From contig WNDY01000004.1 in NCBI GenBank assembly GCA_009914555.1, positions 62,001 through 126,000 on the forward strand: a stretch of 64,000 nucleotides of DNA. The letters run 5' to 3'. Below are positions 32,637-40,658 of this stretch, piece by piece (positions within the stretch are counted from its first letter, which is position 1; the number at the start of each line of letters is the position of its first letter). The notes beneath the pieces are model-generated. The model searched no databases. It saw only the letters and a program-made list of their open reading frames with translations, and was not told where the DNA came from. The stretch comes from Xylophilus sp. (GTDB taxonomy: Bacteria; Pseudomonadota; Gammaproteobacteria; Burkholderiales; Burkholderiaceae_C). The position numbers and the translations under genes are program-made.

Positions 32637-32674
32637 GTCAAATATCCAATTCCAAATTTCTTGCGTCCGATACC
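32637..32674 (-). promoter_or_regulatory. Candidate regulator-binding element before the porin
   Basis: Read on the minus strand the element starts GGTAT and includes AATTTGGAATTGGATATTT, matching the dctP element at 24684-24720 in 23 of 35 positions. It overlaps an imperfect inverted repeat, CGATCCGTT and AACGGTATCG (32668-32691). It probably brings porin and TRAP expression under one regulator. Confidence 0.5.
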
Positions 32675-32702
32675 GTTTGGGTAACGGATCGATGCCGTTG
32701 GT

Positions 32703-33743
32703 TCAGGCGCTGTCACGCACGACCAGTTCGACGCCGATATCCACGGCCGTGGCGGCCTGCGGCTCGCCCGTGCCGGCCAGGCGCCCCAGCAGCAGTTGGC
32801 CGGCCTGTTCGCCGATGCGCCGTCCGTGCACACGCAGCGTGGTGAGCTGCGGGAACGAGGCCTGGGCGATCGGCTGGTCGCCGAAGCCCATCACCGCCAG
32901 CCGGCCCGGCACAGACCAGCCGCGCCGCGCGCATTCGAACAGCACGCCTGCGGCCAGCAGGTCGTTGTTGCAGAACAGCGCATCAATACCGGGCGCCTGC
33001 GCGACCAGCGCGTCGAGCGCCGGGCGCACGTCCACCATGGCCGCCGGCGGCGCGATCAGCTGGGCCGGCACGGCACCGACGCCGGCCGCTTCGGCCGCAG
33101 CCCGAAAGCCCTCCAGGCGCTGGCGCGAGCGGTCTTCCTGCGCACCGATGAAGGCCAGCTGCCGGTGGCCGCGACCCAGCAGGTACTCGCCGGCCAGGTA
33201 GCCGGCATCACGGTTGGAGAAGCCGACCAGCATGTCGATGGGCCGGCCTGTCATGTCCCAGGTTTCCACCACCGGAATGCCGCTGCGCTGCAACCGGTCG
33301 CGCAGGCCCGGCGCATGGGTGATGCCGGTGAGCACCACGCCGTCGACGCGCCGGCCCAGGAACACATCGACCAGGCGCTGCTCGTCGTCTGCGCGGTACG
33401 AGGTCTGGCCCAGCAGCAGCTGGTAGCCGCCCTCGCCCAGCGTCTGGGTCAGCGCCTCGATGGTTTCGGCGAACACCGCGTTGGAGATGGTCGGCACCAT
33501 CGCGCCCACGATGCGCGAGCGACTCGAGGCCAGGCTGCCGGCGGTGAGATTGGGCACATAGCCCAGCTGTTCGATCGCATTGCGCACGGCCGACAGCGTC
33601 TCGGACGCCAGCTGGTCCGGCGAATTGATGGCGCGCGATACCGTGACCAGCGAGACGCCTGCGGCCGCAGCCACGTCGGACATGCGCGCACGGCCCGGAG
33701 AGGAAGCCGAGGGCTTGGAAACGGGTTCGGTCTTGCGTATCAC
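32703..33743 (-). CDS. LacI-family transcriptional regulator (GntR-like)
   Basis: The 346-residue protein has an N-terminal LacI helix-turn-helix (MSDVAAAAGVSLVTVSRAIN, then AIEQLGYVPNLTA hinge) and a sugar-binding domain (VVLTGITHAPGLRDRL, VGFSNRDAGYLAGEYLL, CNNDLLAAGVLFECARRG). It resembles gluconate-type GntR repressors. It is divergent from the UxaA-type operon, whose promoter region contains TGTAAGCGCTTTCA and TGAAAGCGCTTTCA palindromes typical of LacI operators. The start is GTG 33743 or the ATG at the HTH. Confidence 0.92.
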   Translation of the reverse strand: MIRKTEPVSKPSASSPGRARMSDVAAAAGVSLVTVSRAINSPDQLASETLSAVRNAIEQLGYVPNLTAGSLASSRSRIVGAMVPTISNAVFAETIEALTQTLGEGGYQLLLGQTSYRADDEQRLVDVFLGRRVDGVVLTGITHAPGLRDRLQRSGIPVVETWDMTGRPIDMLVGFSNRDAGYLAGEYLLGRGHRQLAFIGAQEDRSRQRLEGFRAAAEAAGVGAVPAQLIAPPAAMVDVRPALDALVAQAPGIDALFCNNDLLAAGVLFECARRGWSVPGRLAVMGFGDQPIAQASFPQLTTLRVHGRRIGEQAGQLLLGRLAGTGEPQAATAVDIGVELVVRDSA

Positions 33744-33821
33744 GCGGAAGAAGAAGCTTGGCGGCCGAAGAAAAAGGGCGGAAGCGGGCCCCGCCCGCGC
33801 GGTCAGCAGTATGCCTCAGGC

Positions 33822-33850
33822 TTGCCTTGATGTAAGCGCTTTCATATACT
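33822..33850 (+). promoter_or_regulatory. Sigma70-type promoter of the uxaA operon with operator in the spacer
   Basis: TTGCCT (-35, 33822-33827) and TATACT (-10, 33845-33850) are separated by exactly 17 nt. The spacer ends with the near-palindrome TGTAAGCGCTTTCA (33831-33844), a LacI-type operator. Repressor bound there would block RNA polymerase directly. Confidence 0.75.
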
Positions 33851-33891
33851 GTCGATCACTGTCGGATATAACTGCCCCGGCATGCAGTGAC

Positions 33892-33914
33892 AAAGCCTTC
33901 GGGCTTTTTTGTTT
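33892..33914 (+). terminator. Intrinsic terminator inside the uxaA operon leader
   Basis: AAAGCC-TTCG-GGCTTT is followed by TTTGTTT. It lies about 40 nt after the promoter -10 box and about 40 nt before the first gene, on the same strand. It would end transcripts early unless read-through is allowed, or define a short RNA. Confidence 0.75.
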
Positions 33915-33923
33915 GGATTGAAA

Positions 33924-33937
33924 TGAAAGCGCTTTCA
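33924..33937 (+). promoter_or_regulatory. LacI-type operator 2 (perfect palindrome)
   Basis: TGAAAGCGCTTTCA is a 14-bp perfect palindrome. Its centre lies 93 bp from the centre of the promoter operator, nearly the lac O1-O3 spacing (92 bp), so repression by looping is plausible. Confidence 0.75.
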
Positions 33938-33955
33938 AAGCGCTTGGAGTCCGCG

Positions 33956-35182
33956 ATGACCTTGACCTCCACTTCTTCCGCCGACGCCACGCCGGCGTCC
34001 CCGCTCCCCACCACCTTCCAGGGCTTCATTCGCCCGGACGGCCGCGTCGGCACCCGCAACCACATCGGTGTCTTCGTCGTCGGCAACTGTGGAGCCACGG
34101 CGGCCCGCAAGGTCGCGGAACACTTCACGCGCAAGCGGCTGGCCGCCTTCCCGCAGGTCGACGGTGTCGTGCCCTTCCTGCACGAACTGGGCTGCGGCAT
34201 GGAAATGACCGGCGAGCCGATGGACCTGCTGCGCCGCACGATCGCCGGCACCATCCGCAACCCCAACATCGCAGGCGCGCTGGTGATCGCGCTCGGCTGC
34301 GAACGCAACAACATTCGCGGCTTCTTCCAGCAGGAAGGACTGGAGGTCGGCCCGCTGCTGCACATGGTCGTGCTGCAGGAGGTGGGCGGCACCGCCAACG
34401 CGATCGAAGCCGGCATCGCCGCGGTGCAGGGCATGCTGCCGCTGGTCGATGCCCACCGGCGCGAGACGGTGCCGGTATCGCGCCTGGTGCTGGGCCTGCA
34501 GTCGGCGGCGACGGACAGCTTCGTCGGCCTGTCGGCCGATCCGGCGCTGGGTGCGGCCGTCGACCTGCTGGTCGCGCAGGGCGGCACCGCCATCCTGTCG
34601 AACACCGCCGGCCTGGCCGTCGCCGAAACCGATGCGCTCGCCCGCGCCGCCACGCCGGCGGTGGCATCGGCACTGGGCGAGCGCATCCACTGGTGGCGCG
34701 GCTATACCGCCGGCCGCGACACGCGCGTGCAGCGCGCAGCCACCGTGTCGGCCGATGCCGACGCCGGCCTGCAGCGCGCCGGCAGCTCGCCGGTCCAGGC
34801 CGTCCACCGCTATGCCACGCCGGTCACGGCAGGCGGGCTGGTCTTCATGGACGCGCCGGCGTATGCCGCTGTGTCGGCCACCGGCCAGATCGCCGGCGGC
34901 GCCAACCTGCTAGCGGTGACGACCGGCAGCGGCTCGGGCTTCGGCGCGGGCGCGGTTCCCACCGTCAAGCTGGCCGGCAACTCGGCCACGTTCGAGCGCA
35001 TGCGCGACGACCTCGACATCGACTGCGGCCCGGTGCTCGACGGCAGGCTCACGGCGCAGCAGATGGGCCGCATCGTCTACGAGCGCCTGCTGGCCCATGC
35101 CTCGGGCGAGCCGACCTGCAGCGAAGACCTGGGCGTGGGCGACAACGAGTTCGTGCCCTGGCCGATCGGCGTGCTGGCCTGA
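33956..35182 (+). CDS. UxaA/GarD-family dehydratase paralogue 1, without SAF domain
   Basis: The 408-residue protein matches the C-terminal catalytic domain of altronate/galactarate dehydratases. It keeps three Cys positions of the N-terminal half (NCG at 45, GCGM at 80, ALGCE at 115). It has lost the CGGSDG motif (now SAATDS, about residue 183), the SPGN-AGG segment and the TGRG motif (now TGSG, about 323). The next gene shows the opposite pattern. It may be an inactive partner, or the two may form one enzyme. ATG 33956 has a GGAG site. Confidence 0.85.
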   Translation: MTLTSTSSADATPASPLPTTFQGFIRPDGRVGTRNHIGVFVVGNCGATAARKVAEHFTRKRLAAFPQVDGVVPFLHELGCGMEMTGEPMDLLRRTIAGTIRNPNIAGALVIALGCERNNIRGFFQQEGLEVGPLLHMVVLQEVGGTANAIEAGIAAVQGMLPLVDAHRRETVPVSRLVLGLQSAATDSFVGLSADPALGAAVDLLVAQGGTAILSNTAGLAVAETDALARAATPAVASALGERIHWWRGYTAGRDTRVQRAATVSADADAGLQRAGSSPVQAVHRYATPVTAGGLVFMDAPAYAAVSATGQIAGGANLLAVTTGSGSGFGAGAVPTVKLAGNSATFERMRDDLDIDCGPVLDGRLTAQQMGRIVYERLLAHASGEPTCSEDLGVGDNEFVPWPIGVLA

Positions 35183-35224
35183 CCGGGCGACTTCGCTACC
35201 CCCACGACAGAACATCTCTCCACC

Positions 35225-36817
35225 ATGACCGCCACCACCACAGCCAAGCCCATCACGCCCAAGCTCGCCTCGACGGTGAAACCGTCGGACGCCGTGCTGC
35301 GCAATCCCTTCATCCGCTTGGACCCGCTCGACAACGTGGTCGTCGCCCGCATCGACGTGCCGGCCGGCACGACCGTCGCGTCAGAAGGCGTGACCACGCA
35401 GCAGGACGTGCCTTCGGGCCACAAGATCGCCGCGCGCGCCGTCGCCAAGGGCGAGCCGGTGCTCAAGTACAACACCGTCATCGGCTTCGCCGCCGAGGAC
35501 CTCGCGCCCGGCACCTGGATGCACAGCCACAACATCGCCTTCGGGGATCTCAAGAAGGACTATCGCCACGGCCTGGACTACGTGCCGACCGACCTGCTGC
35601 CGCCGGCCGAGCGCGCCACCTTCCATGGCATCGTGCGCGCCGACGGCCGCGTGGCCACGCGCAACTACGTGGGCGTATTCGTCGTGTCGCACAGCGCGGC
35701 CAGCGTGGCCCGCCGCATCGCCGAGTTCTTCGACGAGGACGAACTCGCCGCCTTCCCCCACGTCGACGGTGTCGTACCCTACATCCACGAGCAGGGCTCG
35801 GGCATGGAAAAGAGCGGCGAGCCGATGGAAGTGCTGCGCCGCACGCTGGGCGGCACCATCCGCCATCCCAACACCGCCGGCGCCCTGGTGATCGCGCTGG
35901 GCCAGGAGCACAACGAGCTGCCCGCATTCCTCGCCCACCAGGGCCTGGAGCCCGGCCCGCTGCTGCAGACGCTGGTGATCCAGGAAGAAGGCGGCACCAG
36001 GAAGGCCATCGCCGCCGGCATCGAGAAGGTGCGCGCCATGCTGCCGCAGGCCGACACGGCGCGGCGCAGCACGGTATCGGCCGAGCACATCATGGTCGGC
36101 CTGCAGTGCGGCGGCTCCGACGGTTTCTCGGGCCTGTCGGCCAATCCGGCACTGGGCGCTGCGATGGAGATCCTGATCCGCCACGGCGGCACGGCGATCC
36201 TGTCGGAGACCTCCGAGATCTACGGGGTGGAGCACACACTGACCGCGCGCGCGGTCACGCCCGAGGTCGGCAGGAAGCTCGTGGCCCGCATCGACTGGTG
36301 GCTCGAATACAACCGCGGCCGCGACACCCAGATCAACGGCCAGGTGAGCCCCGGCAACAATGCCGGCGGCCTGGCCAACGTGCTGGAGAAATCGCTCGGC
36401 GGCGCCAAGAAGGGCGGCAACGCGCCGCTCATGGAGGTCTATGAGTATGCCCAGCAGGTGCGCCAGCACGGCCTGGTGTTCATGGATACTCCCGGCTACG
36501 ACCCGGTGTCGGCCACCGGCCAGATCGCCGGCGGCGCCAACCTGATCTGCTTCACCACCGGCCGTGGATCGTGCTTCGGCTCGGTGCCGGCACCGACGGT
36601 CAAGCTGGCCAGCAACACGCCGATGTACACCCGCATGGCGGCCGACATGGACATCAACTGCGGCCCGGTGATCGACGGCGAGGCCACCATCGCCGAGATG
36701 GGCCGGCGCATCTTCGAGCAGGTGCTGCGCCATGCCTCGGGAGAGAAGACCAAGAGCGAGGCCCTCGGCGTGGGCCTCAACGAGTTCGTGCCCTGGCCGC
36801 TGGGCGTGGCCGACTGA
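35225..36817 (+). CDS. UxaA/GarD-family dehydratase paralogue 2, with SAF domain
   Basis: The 530-residue protein has an N-terminal SAF domain (about residues 30-100, DNVVVARIDVPAGT) and a UxaA/GarD catalytic domain. It keeps GLQCGGSDGFSGLSANP (Cys about 295), SPGNNAGG and TTGRGSCFG, but the Cys of the three N-terminal-half motifs are replaced (SHS at 155-157, GSGM at 192, GQEHN at 227). E. coli UxaA and GarD dehydrate altronate and galactarate. The operon with paralogue 1 suggests a joint complex. The substrate is probably a hexarate or hexonate. Confidence 0.9.
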   Translation: MTATTTAKPITPKLASTVKPSDAVLRNPFIRLDPLDNVVVARIDVPAGTTVASEGVTTQQDVPSGHKIAARAVAKGEPVLKYNTVIGFAAEDLAPGTWMHSHNIAFGDLKKDYRHGLDYVPTDLLPPAERATFHGIVRADGRVATRNYVGVFVVSHSAASVARRIAEFFDEDELAAFPHVDGVVPYIHEQGSGMEKSGEPMEVLRRTLGGTIRHPNTAGALVIALGQEHNELPAFLAHQGLEPGPLLQTLVIQEEGGTRKAIAAGIEKVRAMLPQADTARRSTVSAEHIMVGLQCGGSDGFSGLSANPALGAAMEILIRHGGTAILSETSEIYGVEHTLTARAVTPEVGRKLVARIDWWLEYNRGRDTQINGQVSPGNNAGGLANVLEKSLGGAKKGGNAPLMEVYEYAQQVRQHGLVFMDTPGYDPVSATGQIAGGANLICFTTGRGSCFGSVPAPTVKLASNTPMYTRMAADMDINCGPVIDGEATIAEMGRRIFEQVLRHASGEKTKSEALGVGLNEFVPWPLGVAD

Positions 36818-36828
36818 TGGGCCGCTTC

Positions 36829-36849
36829 GCGTCCCGCTCCGTGGGACGC
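36829..36849 (+). terminator. Terminator-like hairpin after the uxaA operon
   Basis: GCGTCCC and GGGACGC pair around a 7-nt loop, 12 nt past the stop. The T-run is poor (AACCAGGTTTTGC). Confidence 0.5.
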
Positions 36850-36906
36850 AACCAGGTTTTGCAGGGTTAGCCCCGAATCGCCGGACTGGGCACCTCGGGT
36901 TCAAAT

Positions 36907-36920
36907 GGAAGCGCTTACAC
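36907..36920 (+). promoter_or_regulatory. LacI-type operator upstream of the Bug receptor gene
   Basis: TGGAAGCGCTTACA has the same AAGCGCTT core as the two uxaA-operon operators. It lies 50 nt before the receptor start, so the same LacI-type repressor probably controls it. Confidence 0.7.
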
Positions 36921-36969
36921 CGCCGGCCTGCCGGCGCCCCGGACCACGCATCGCCAGGAGACTTCTTCC

Positions 36970-37947
36970 ATGCACAAGCGCACCCTGCTTCTCACCGCCG
37001 CCGCCCTCGCCTGCCAGACCCTTCTGCCGCTGGCCGCCCAGGCCCAGGCCGATTACCCGAACCGCCCCGTCAGGATCATCGTGCCCTTCCCGGCCGGCGG
37101 CACCAGCGACATCATGGGCCGGCTGATCGCTGAGGAAGTCGGCAAGCAGCTCAAGCAGCCCTTCATCGTCGACAACAAGGGCGGCGCCGGCGGCGCCATC
37201 GGTGCCGACCAGGCCGCCAAGGCCGCACCGGACGGCTATACGCTGTTGCTGTCGGGCATCGGCAGCAACGCCATCATCCACGGCTTCAGCTCGCCCAAGT
37301 CCGGCTACAAGGAGTCGGACTTCATCCACATCTCACAACTGGCCGCCGGCCCCAACGTGCTGGTCGTCAACCCGCAGTTCCCGGCCAGGACCTTCAAGAA
37401 GTTCATCGACTACGTGAAGGCCAACCCGGGCACGGTGAACTACGGCCAGGTGCCCTCCTCCTCCGGCCACCTGACGAGCGAATACCTCAAGCAGGTCGCC
37501 AAGCTCGACATGGTCGGCATCCCCTACACGGGGGGCGGCCCGGCCCTGACCGACGTGCTGGCCAACCAGATCCCGCTGATGTTCACCAACCAGGACGCGG
37601 CGCTGCCGCACGTCAAGGCCGGCAAGCTGCGCGCGCTGGCCGTGACCAGCCTGCAGCGCAACCCGCTCTATCCCGACGTGCCGACCGTGGCCGAATCCGG
37701 CTACCCCGGCTTCTCGGCCGTGTCGTGGACCGGCCTGTCGGCGCCCAAGGGCACGCCCAGGCCGATCATCGACAAGCTGGAGAACGCGATGCGCACGGCC
37801 TTCGCCGATCCGGCGGCCCGGGCCAAGCTCGAAGGCAACGGCTTCGTGGTGAGCACCTCGCGCTCGGCCGACTACACCCGCTTCGTCAACGAAGAGGTCG
37901 CACGCTGGAGCGAAGTGATCCGCGTCGGCGGCCTCAAATCCGAATAA
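36970..37947 (+). CDS. Tripartite tricarboxylate transporter receptor, Bug/TctC family
   Basis: The 325-residue precursor has a signal peptide (AALACQTLLPLAAQAQA) and Bug motifs: YPNRPVRIIVPFPAGGTSDI with the ligand-binding loop, DNKGGAGGAIGADQAAKAAPDG, and VPYTGGG-like IPYTGGGPALTDVLANQI. Burkholderiales carry dozens of such orphan receptors; no TctA/TctB permease is in the window. It lies under a LacI-type operator between two dehydratase genes, so a sugar acid or its lactone is the likely ligand. Confidence 0.93.
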   Translation: MHKRTLLLTAAALACQTLLPLAAQAQADYPNRPVRIIVPFPAGGTSDIMGRLIAEEVGKQLKQPFIVDNKGGAGGAIGADQAAKAAPDGYTLLLSGIGSNAIIHGFSSPKSGYKESDFIHISQLAAGPNVLVVNPQFPARTFKKFIDYVKANPGTVNYGQVPSSSGHLTSEYLKQVAKLDMVGIPYTGGGPALTDVLANQIPLMFTNQDAALPHVKAGKLRALAVTSLQRNPLYPDVPTVAESGYPGFSAVSWTGLSAPKGTPRPIIDKLENAMRTAFADPAARAKLEGNGFVVSTSRSADYTRFVNEEVARWSEVIRVGGLKSE

Positions 37948-38014
37948 CGGCCAGCCGGCCTGGCCGCCGCCCCACGCCTCTTTGGTCCTACCCTTTTTTT
38001 CCACTGGAGTTCGC

Positions 38015-39220
38015 ATGGCTCTTTCCTCCGGGGTCGAATCCAACATCGTTTCCTACGCCCAGGCTGCCCAGGGCGCCCGCACCGCCGCCGACGCCGGCGA
38101 CCGCATCGCAGGGGTCAAGGTGTCGCTGGTCTTCCTGCCGCTGGCCACGCCGGTGTCGGACGCCAAGGTGCTCACCGGCCGCCAGAAGCCGCTGACCGAG
38201 ATCGCCTTCATCTTTGCCGAGATCCGCACGCGCGACGGCCACGAGGGCATCGGCTTCGGCTACAGCAAGCGCGCCGGCGGCCCGGGCATGTACGCGCATG
38301 CCAAAGAGATCGCGCCCAACCTGCTCGGCGAGGATCCGAGCGACATCCCGCGCATCTTCACCAAGCTGCTGTGGGCCGGCGCATCCATGGGCCGCAGCGG
38401 CCTGACGACGCAGGCCATCGCGCCGTTCGACATCGCGCTGTGGGACCTCAAGGCCAGGCGCGCCGGGCTGCCGCTGGCCAAGCTGCTCGGCGCGCACCGC
38501 GATTCGGTGCAATGCTACAACACCTCGGGCGGCTACCTGCACACGCCGCTCGACCAGGTGCTCAAGAACGTCGAGATCTCGCCCAACAGCGGCATCGGCG
38601 GCATCAAGCTCAAGGTCGGCCAGCCCGACCTCTCGATCGACATCCAGCGCGTGGGCGAGGTGCGCAAGCTGCTCGGCGGCGACTTCCAGCTGATGGTCGA
38701 CGCCAACCAGCAGTGGGACCGCCAGAAGGCCACGCGCGCCTGCCGCCGGTTCGAGGACTTCGACCTGACCTGGATTGAGAAGCCGCTGGACGCCTACGAC
38801 TTCGATGGCCATGCCCAGTTGGCCGCGCGCTTCGACACGGCGATCGCCACCGGGGAGATGCTGACCAGCGCCGGCGAGCATGCGCAGCTGATCCTGGCCG
38901 AGGGCAGCGACTTCATCCAGCCCGACGCGCCGCGCGTGGGCGGCATCACGCCGTTCCTGGAGATCATGGCGCTGAGTGCGTTCAAGGGCCGCAAGCTGGC
39001 ACCGCACTTCGCGATGGAAATCCACCCGCACCTCGCGGCCGCCTATCCGATCGAGCCGTGGCTGGAGCACTTCGAATGGCTTGGCCCGCTGTTCAACGAG
39101 CAGATGCAGCTCAAGGACGGCCGCATGCACATCTCCGACCGGCCGGCCCTGGGCTTCTCGCTGAGCGAGCAGGCCGTCGCCCGGCGCGCGGACTTCGTAG
39201 AGTTCGGCAAGCAGCCGTGA
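38015..39220 (+). CDS. L-talarate/galactarate dehydratase-like enolase-superfamily enzyme
   Basis: The 401-residue protein contains the enolase-superfamily KxK motif (GIKLKVGQP), metal ligands in MVDANQQW, WIEKPLDAYD and TGEMLTSAGE, and a C-terminal His segment (LAPHFAMEIHPHLAAAYPIEP). The last segment, followed by WLEHFEWLGPLFNE, is typical of talarate/galactarate dehydratase of Salmonella (398 residues). It would remove water from a hexarate to 5-keto-4-deoxy-glucarate. ATG 38015 is used. Confidence 0.86.
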   Translation: MALSSGVESNIVSYAQAAQGARTAADAGDRIAGVKVSLVFLPLATPVSDAKVLTGRQKPLTEIAFIFAEIRTRDGHEGIGFGYSKRAGGPGMYAHAKEIAPNLLGEDPSDIPRIFTKLLWAGASMGRSGLTTQAIAPFDIALWDLKARRAGLPLAKLLGAHRDSVQCYNTSGGYLHTPLDQVLKNVEISPNSGIGGIKLKVGQPDLSIDIQRVGEVRKLLGGDFQLMVDANQQWDRQKATRACRRFEDFDLTWIEKPLDAYDFDGHAQLAARFDTAIATGEMLTSAGEHAQLILAEGSDFIQPDAPRVGGITPFLEIMALSAFKGRKLAPHFAMEIHPHLAAAYPIEPWLEHFEWLGPLFNEQMQLKDGRMHISDRPALGFSLSEQAVARRADFVEFGKQP

Positions 39221-39246
39221 ACACGTGCGTTGATGTTCGAGGGTCG

Positions 39247-39283
39247 AAACCACGTCGCCCGGCGTGCAACGACGGCGTGGTTT
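39247..39283. terminator. Bidirectional terminator-like hairpin
   Basis: AAACCACG and CGTGGTTT form an 8-bp stem with further TCG/CGA pairing, between the convergent talarate dehydratase and lactonase genes. T-runs are only three bases on each side. Confidence 0.5.
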
Positions 39284-39287
39284 GCAC

Positions 39288-40421
39288 TCACTCCGTGTCG
39301 ACGATCTCCACCCAGTTAGCGCACTTGCCTGCCGGCGCGCCGGCGGTGCGACGCAGCGCGCCGGTCGCCGGATCGATCGCGTAGAGGCCGACCTCGGCGC
39401 TCTTCTCGCCGGCCACGACGAGCCAGCGGCCACGCGGATCGATGGCGATGCCGCGCCGCTGCTTTTCGACCTCGATGGTGGCCTGGCGCGTGAGCCGGCC
39501 GCTGGCCGGGTCGACCTGGTAGGCGGTGACGGTGCTGCTGGTGCGCTCGGTGGTGTAGAGGTGACGGCCGTCGGGCGTGATCTTGATGTCGGCCGCCCAG
39601 ATGCGCGGCGTGTGGTCCACCTTTTCCCCCTGACCCAGCGGCGGGCGGATGAGGCCCTTTTCGAGCCGGTAGCGCTCGGGCACGCCGTCGGCCGAAGCGC
39701 CGCGCGTGAGCGCGCCGGTGGCCCGGTCAAAGGTATAGATCGTGACGGTGCCGAACAGCTCGCCCAGGACGTAGAGGTACCGGACGTCGGGCGACGGCGC
39801 CGAATGCCGCGGTCCTGATCCATCAACCGCCGGCACGAAGCCCTCACCGATCGGCGTGAGCGCGCCGCTGCGCTCGTCGAAGGCGAACTGCAGCACGCGG
39901 TGCACGCCGAGGTTGCCGACGTAGACGAAGCGGTTGGTCGCATCCGGCACGATCGAATGCGCATGGCGGCCGGTGCGGATGACCTGCAGCGCCTGCCCCT
40001 GCGCCACCCCCTGCGGCCCGATCGCACTGACGCTGACCACATCGCCGCCGAACGATGCGCCGAACAGGCAGCGGCCGGTGCGGTCGATCGAGAGGTAAGC
40101 CATGCTCTCGGGCAGCGAGGCCGTGGCCAGGCGGTCGAGCGCGCCCGTGCGCGCATCGATGCGGTAGCTGACCGCCGAGTACGGCTGCGACCGCACCGCC
40201 GCATAGAGATAGCGGCCGTTGGGACTGAGCGCCAGCGGCATCACCAGGGCGCCAGCGGTCGTGGTGGCCAGCGGCAGCAGGCAGCCGGCTGCGCCGTCGA
40301 TCTGGTAGCCGGAGATCGTGCCGTCCTCGGCATTGGACACGTAGACGAAGGTGCCGGCCTGTGCGGCCAGACAGGCCGCAGCGACGGCCGCCGCCGCTGC
40401 GGCCCGAAGCGTACGTTGCAT
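39288..40421 (-). CDS. Exported lactonase-like seven-bladed propeller (Pgl/YbhE-type)
   Basis: The 377-residue precursor has a signal peptide (AAAAAAVAAACLAAQA) and repeated propeller units (FVYVSNAEDGTISGYQID, ALSPNGRYLYAA, IKITPDGRHLYTTER). This is the lactonase family of 6-phosphogluconolactonase YbhE, but the signal peptide moves it to the periplasm. It could open sugar lactones made by the periplasmic dehydrogenase. ATG 40421 is chosen because the signal peptide starts there. Catalytic residues of this family are not well defined, so activity is inferred. Confidence 0.8.
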   Translation of the reverse strand: MQRTLRAAAAAAVAAACLAAQAGTFVYVSNAEDGTISGYQIDGAAGCLLPLATTTAGALVMPLALSPNGRYLYAAVRSQPYSAVSYRIDARTGALDRLATASLPESMAYLSIDRTGRCLFGASFGGDVVSVSAIGPQGVAQGQALQVIRTGRHAHSIVPDATNRFVYVGNLGVHRVLQFAFDERSGALTPIGEGFVPAVDGSGPRHSAPSPDVRYLYVLGELFGTVTIYTFDRATGALTRGASADGVPERYRLEKGLIRPPLGQGEKVDHTPRIWAADIKITPDGRHLYTTERTSSTVTAYQVDPASGRLTRQATIEVEKQRRGIAIDPRGRWLVVAGEKSAEVGLYAIDPATGALRRTAGAPAGKCANWVEIVDTE

Positions 40422-40588
40422 GGAAAGCCTCCTTTCTTCAAGCCCGGACGCACATCGGCGCCGCAGGTGGTGGCGTGGTAGCGCCGCCACCTTAGAACAG
40501 CCCTTTGCACCCTGGACATCGGGTTTGCACCAGTTCGCAGTGCAGTCCTCTGGTCTGTCCCGCCGCATGGGAGAAAAGACATCAATTA

Positions 40589-40637
40589 GGGTATACCTAC
40601 AGTGCGTTTGATTGCAAAGCACTGTGGGCTTATACCC
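40589..40637. repeat. Long imperfect hairpin, about 17-bp arms with an inner stem
   Basis: GGGTATACCTACAGTGC (40589-40605) is repeated inverted as GCACTGTGGGCTTATACCC (40619-40637), differing by one base and a 2-nt gap. The loop itself holds TTTG-ATTG-CAAA, extending the stem. No T-run follows in either direction. It lies between the Dabb and lactonase genes, 168 nt before the lactonase start. Confidence 0.7.
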
Positions 40638-40658
40638 CATGGATACGGCGTGCGGCCA

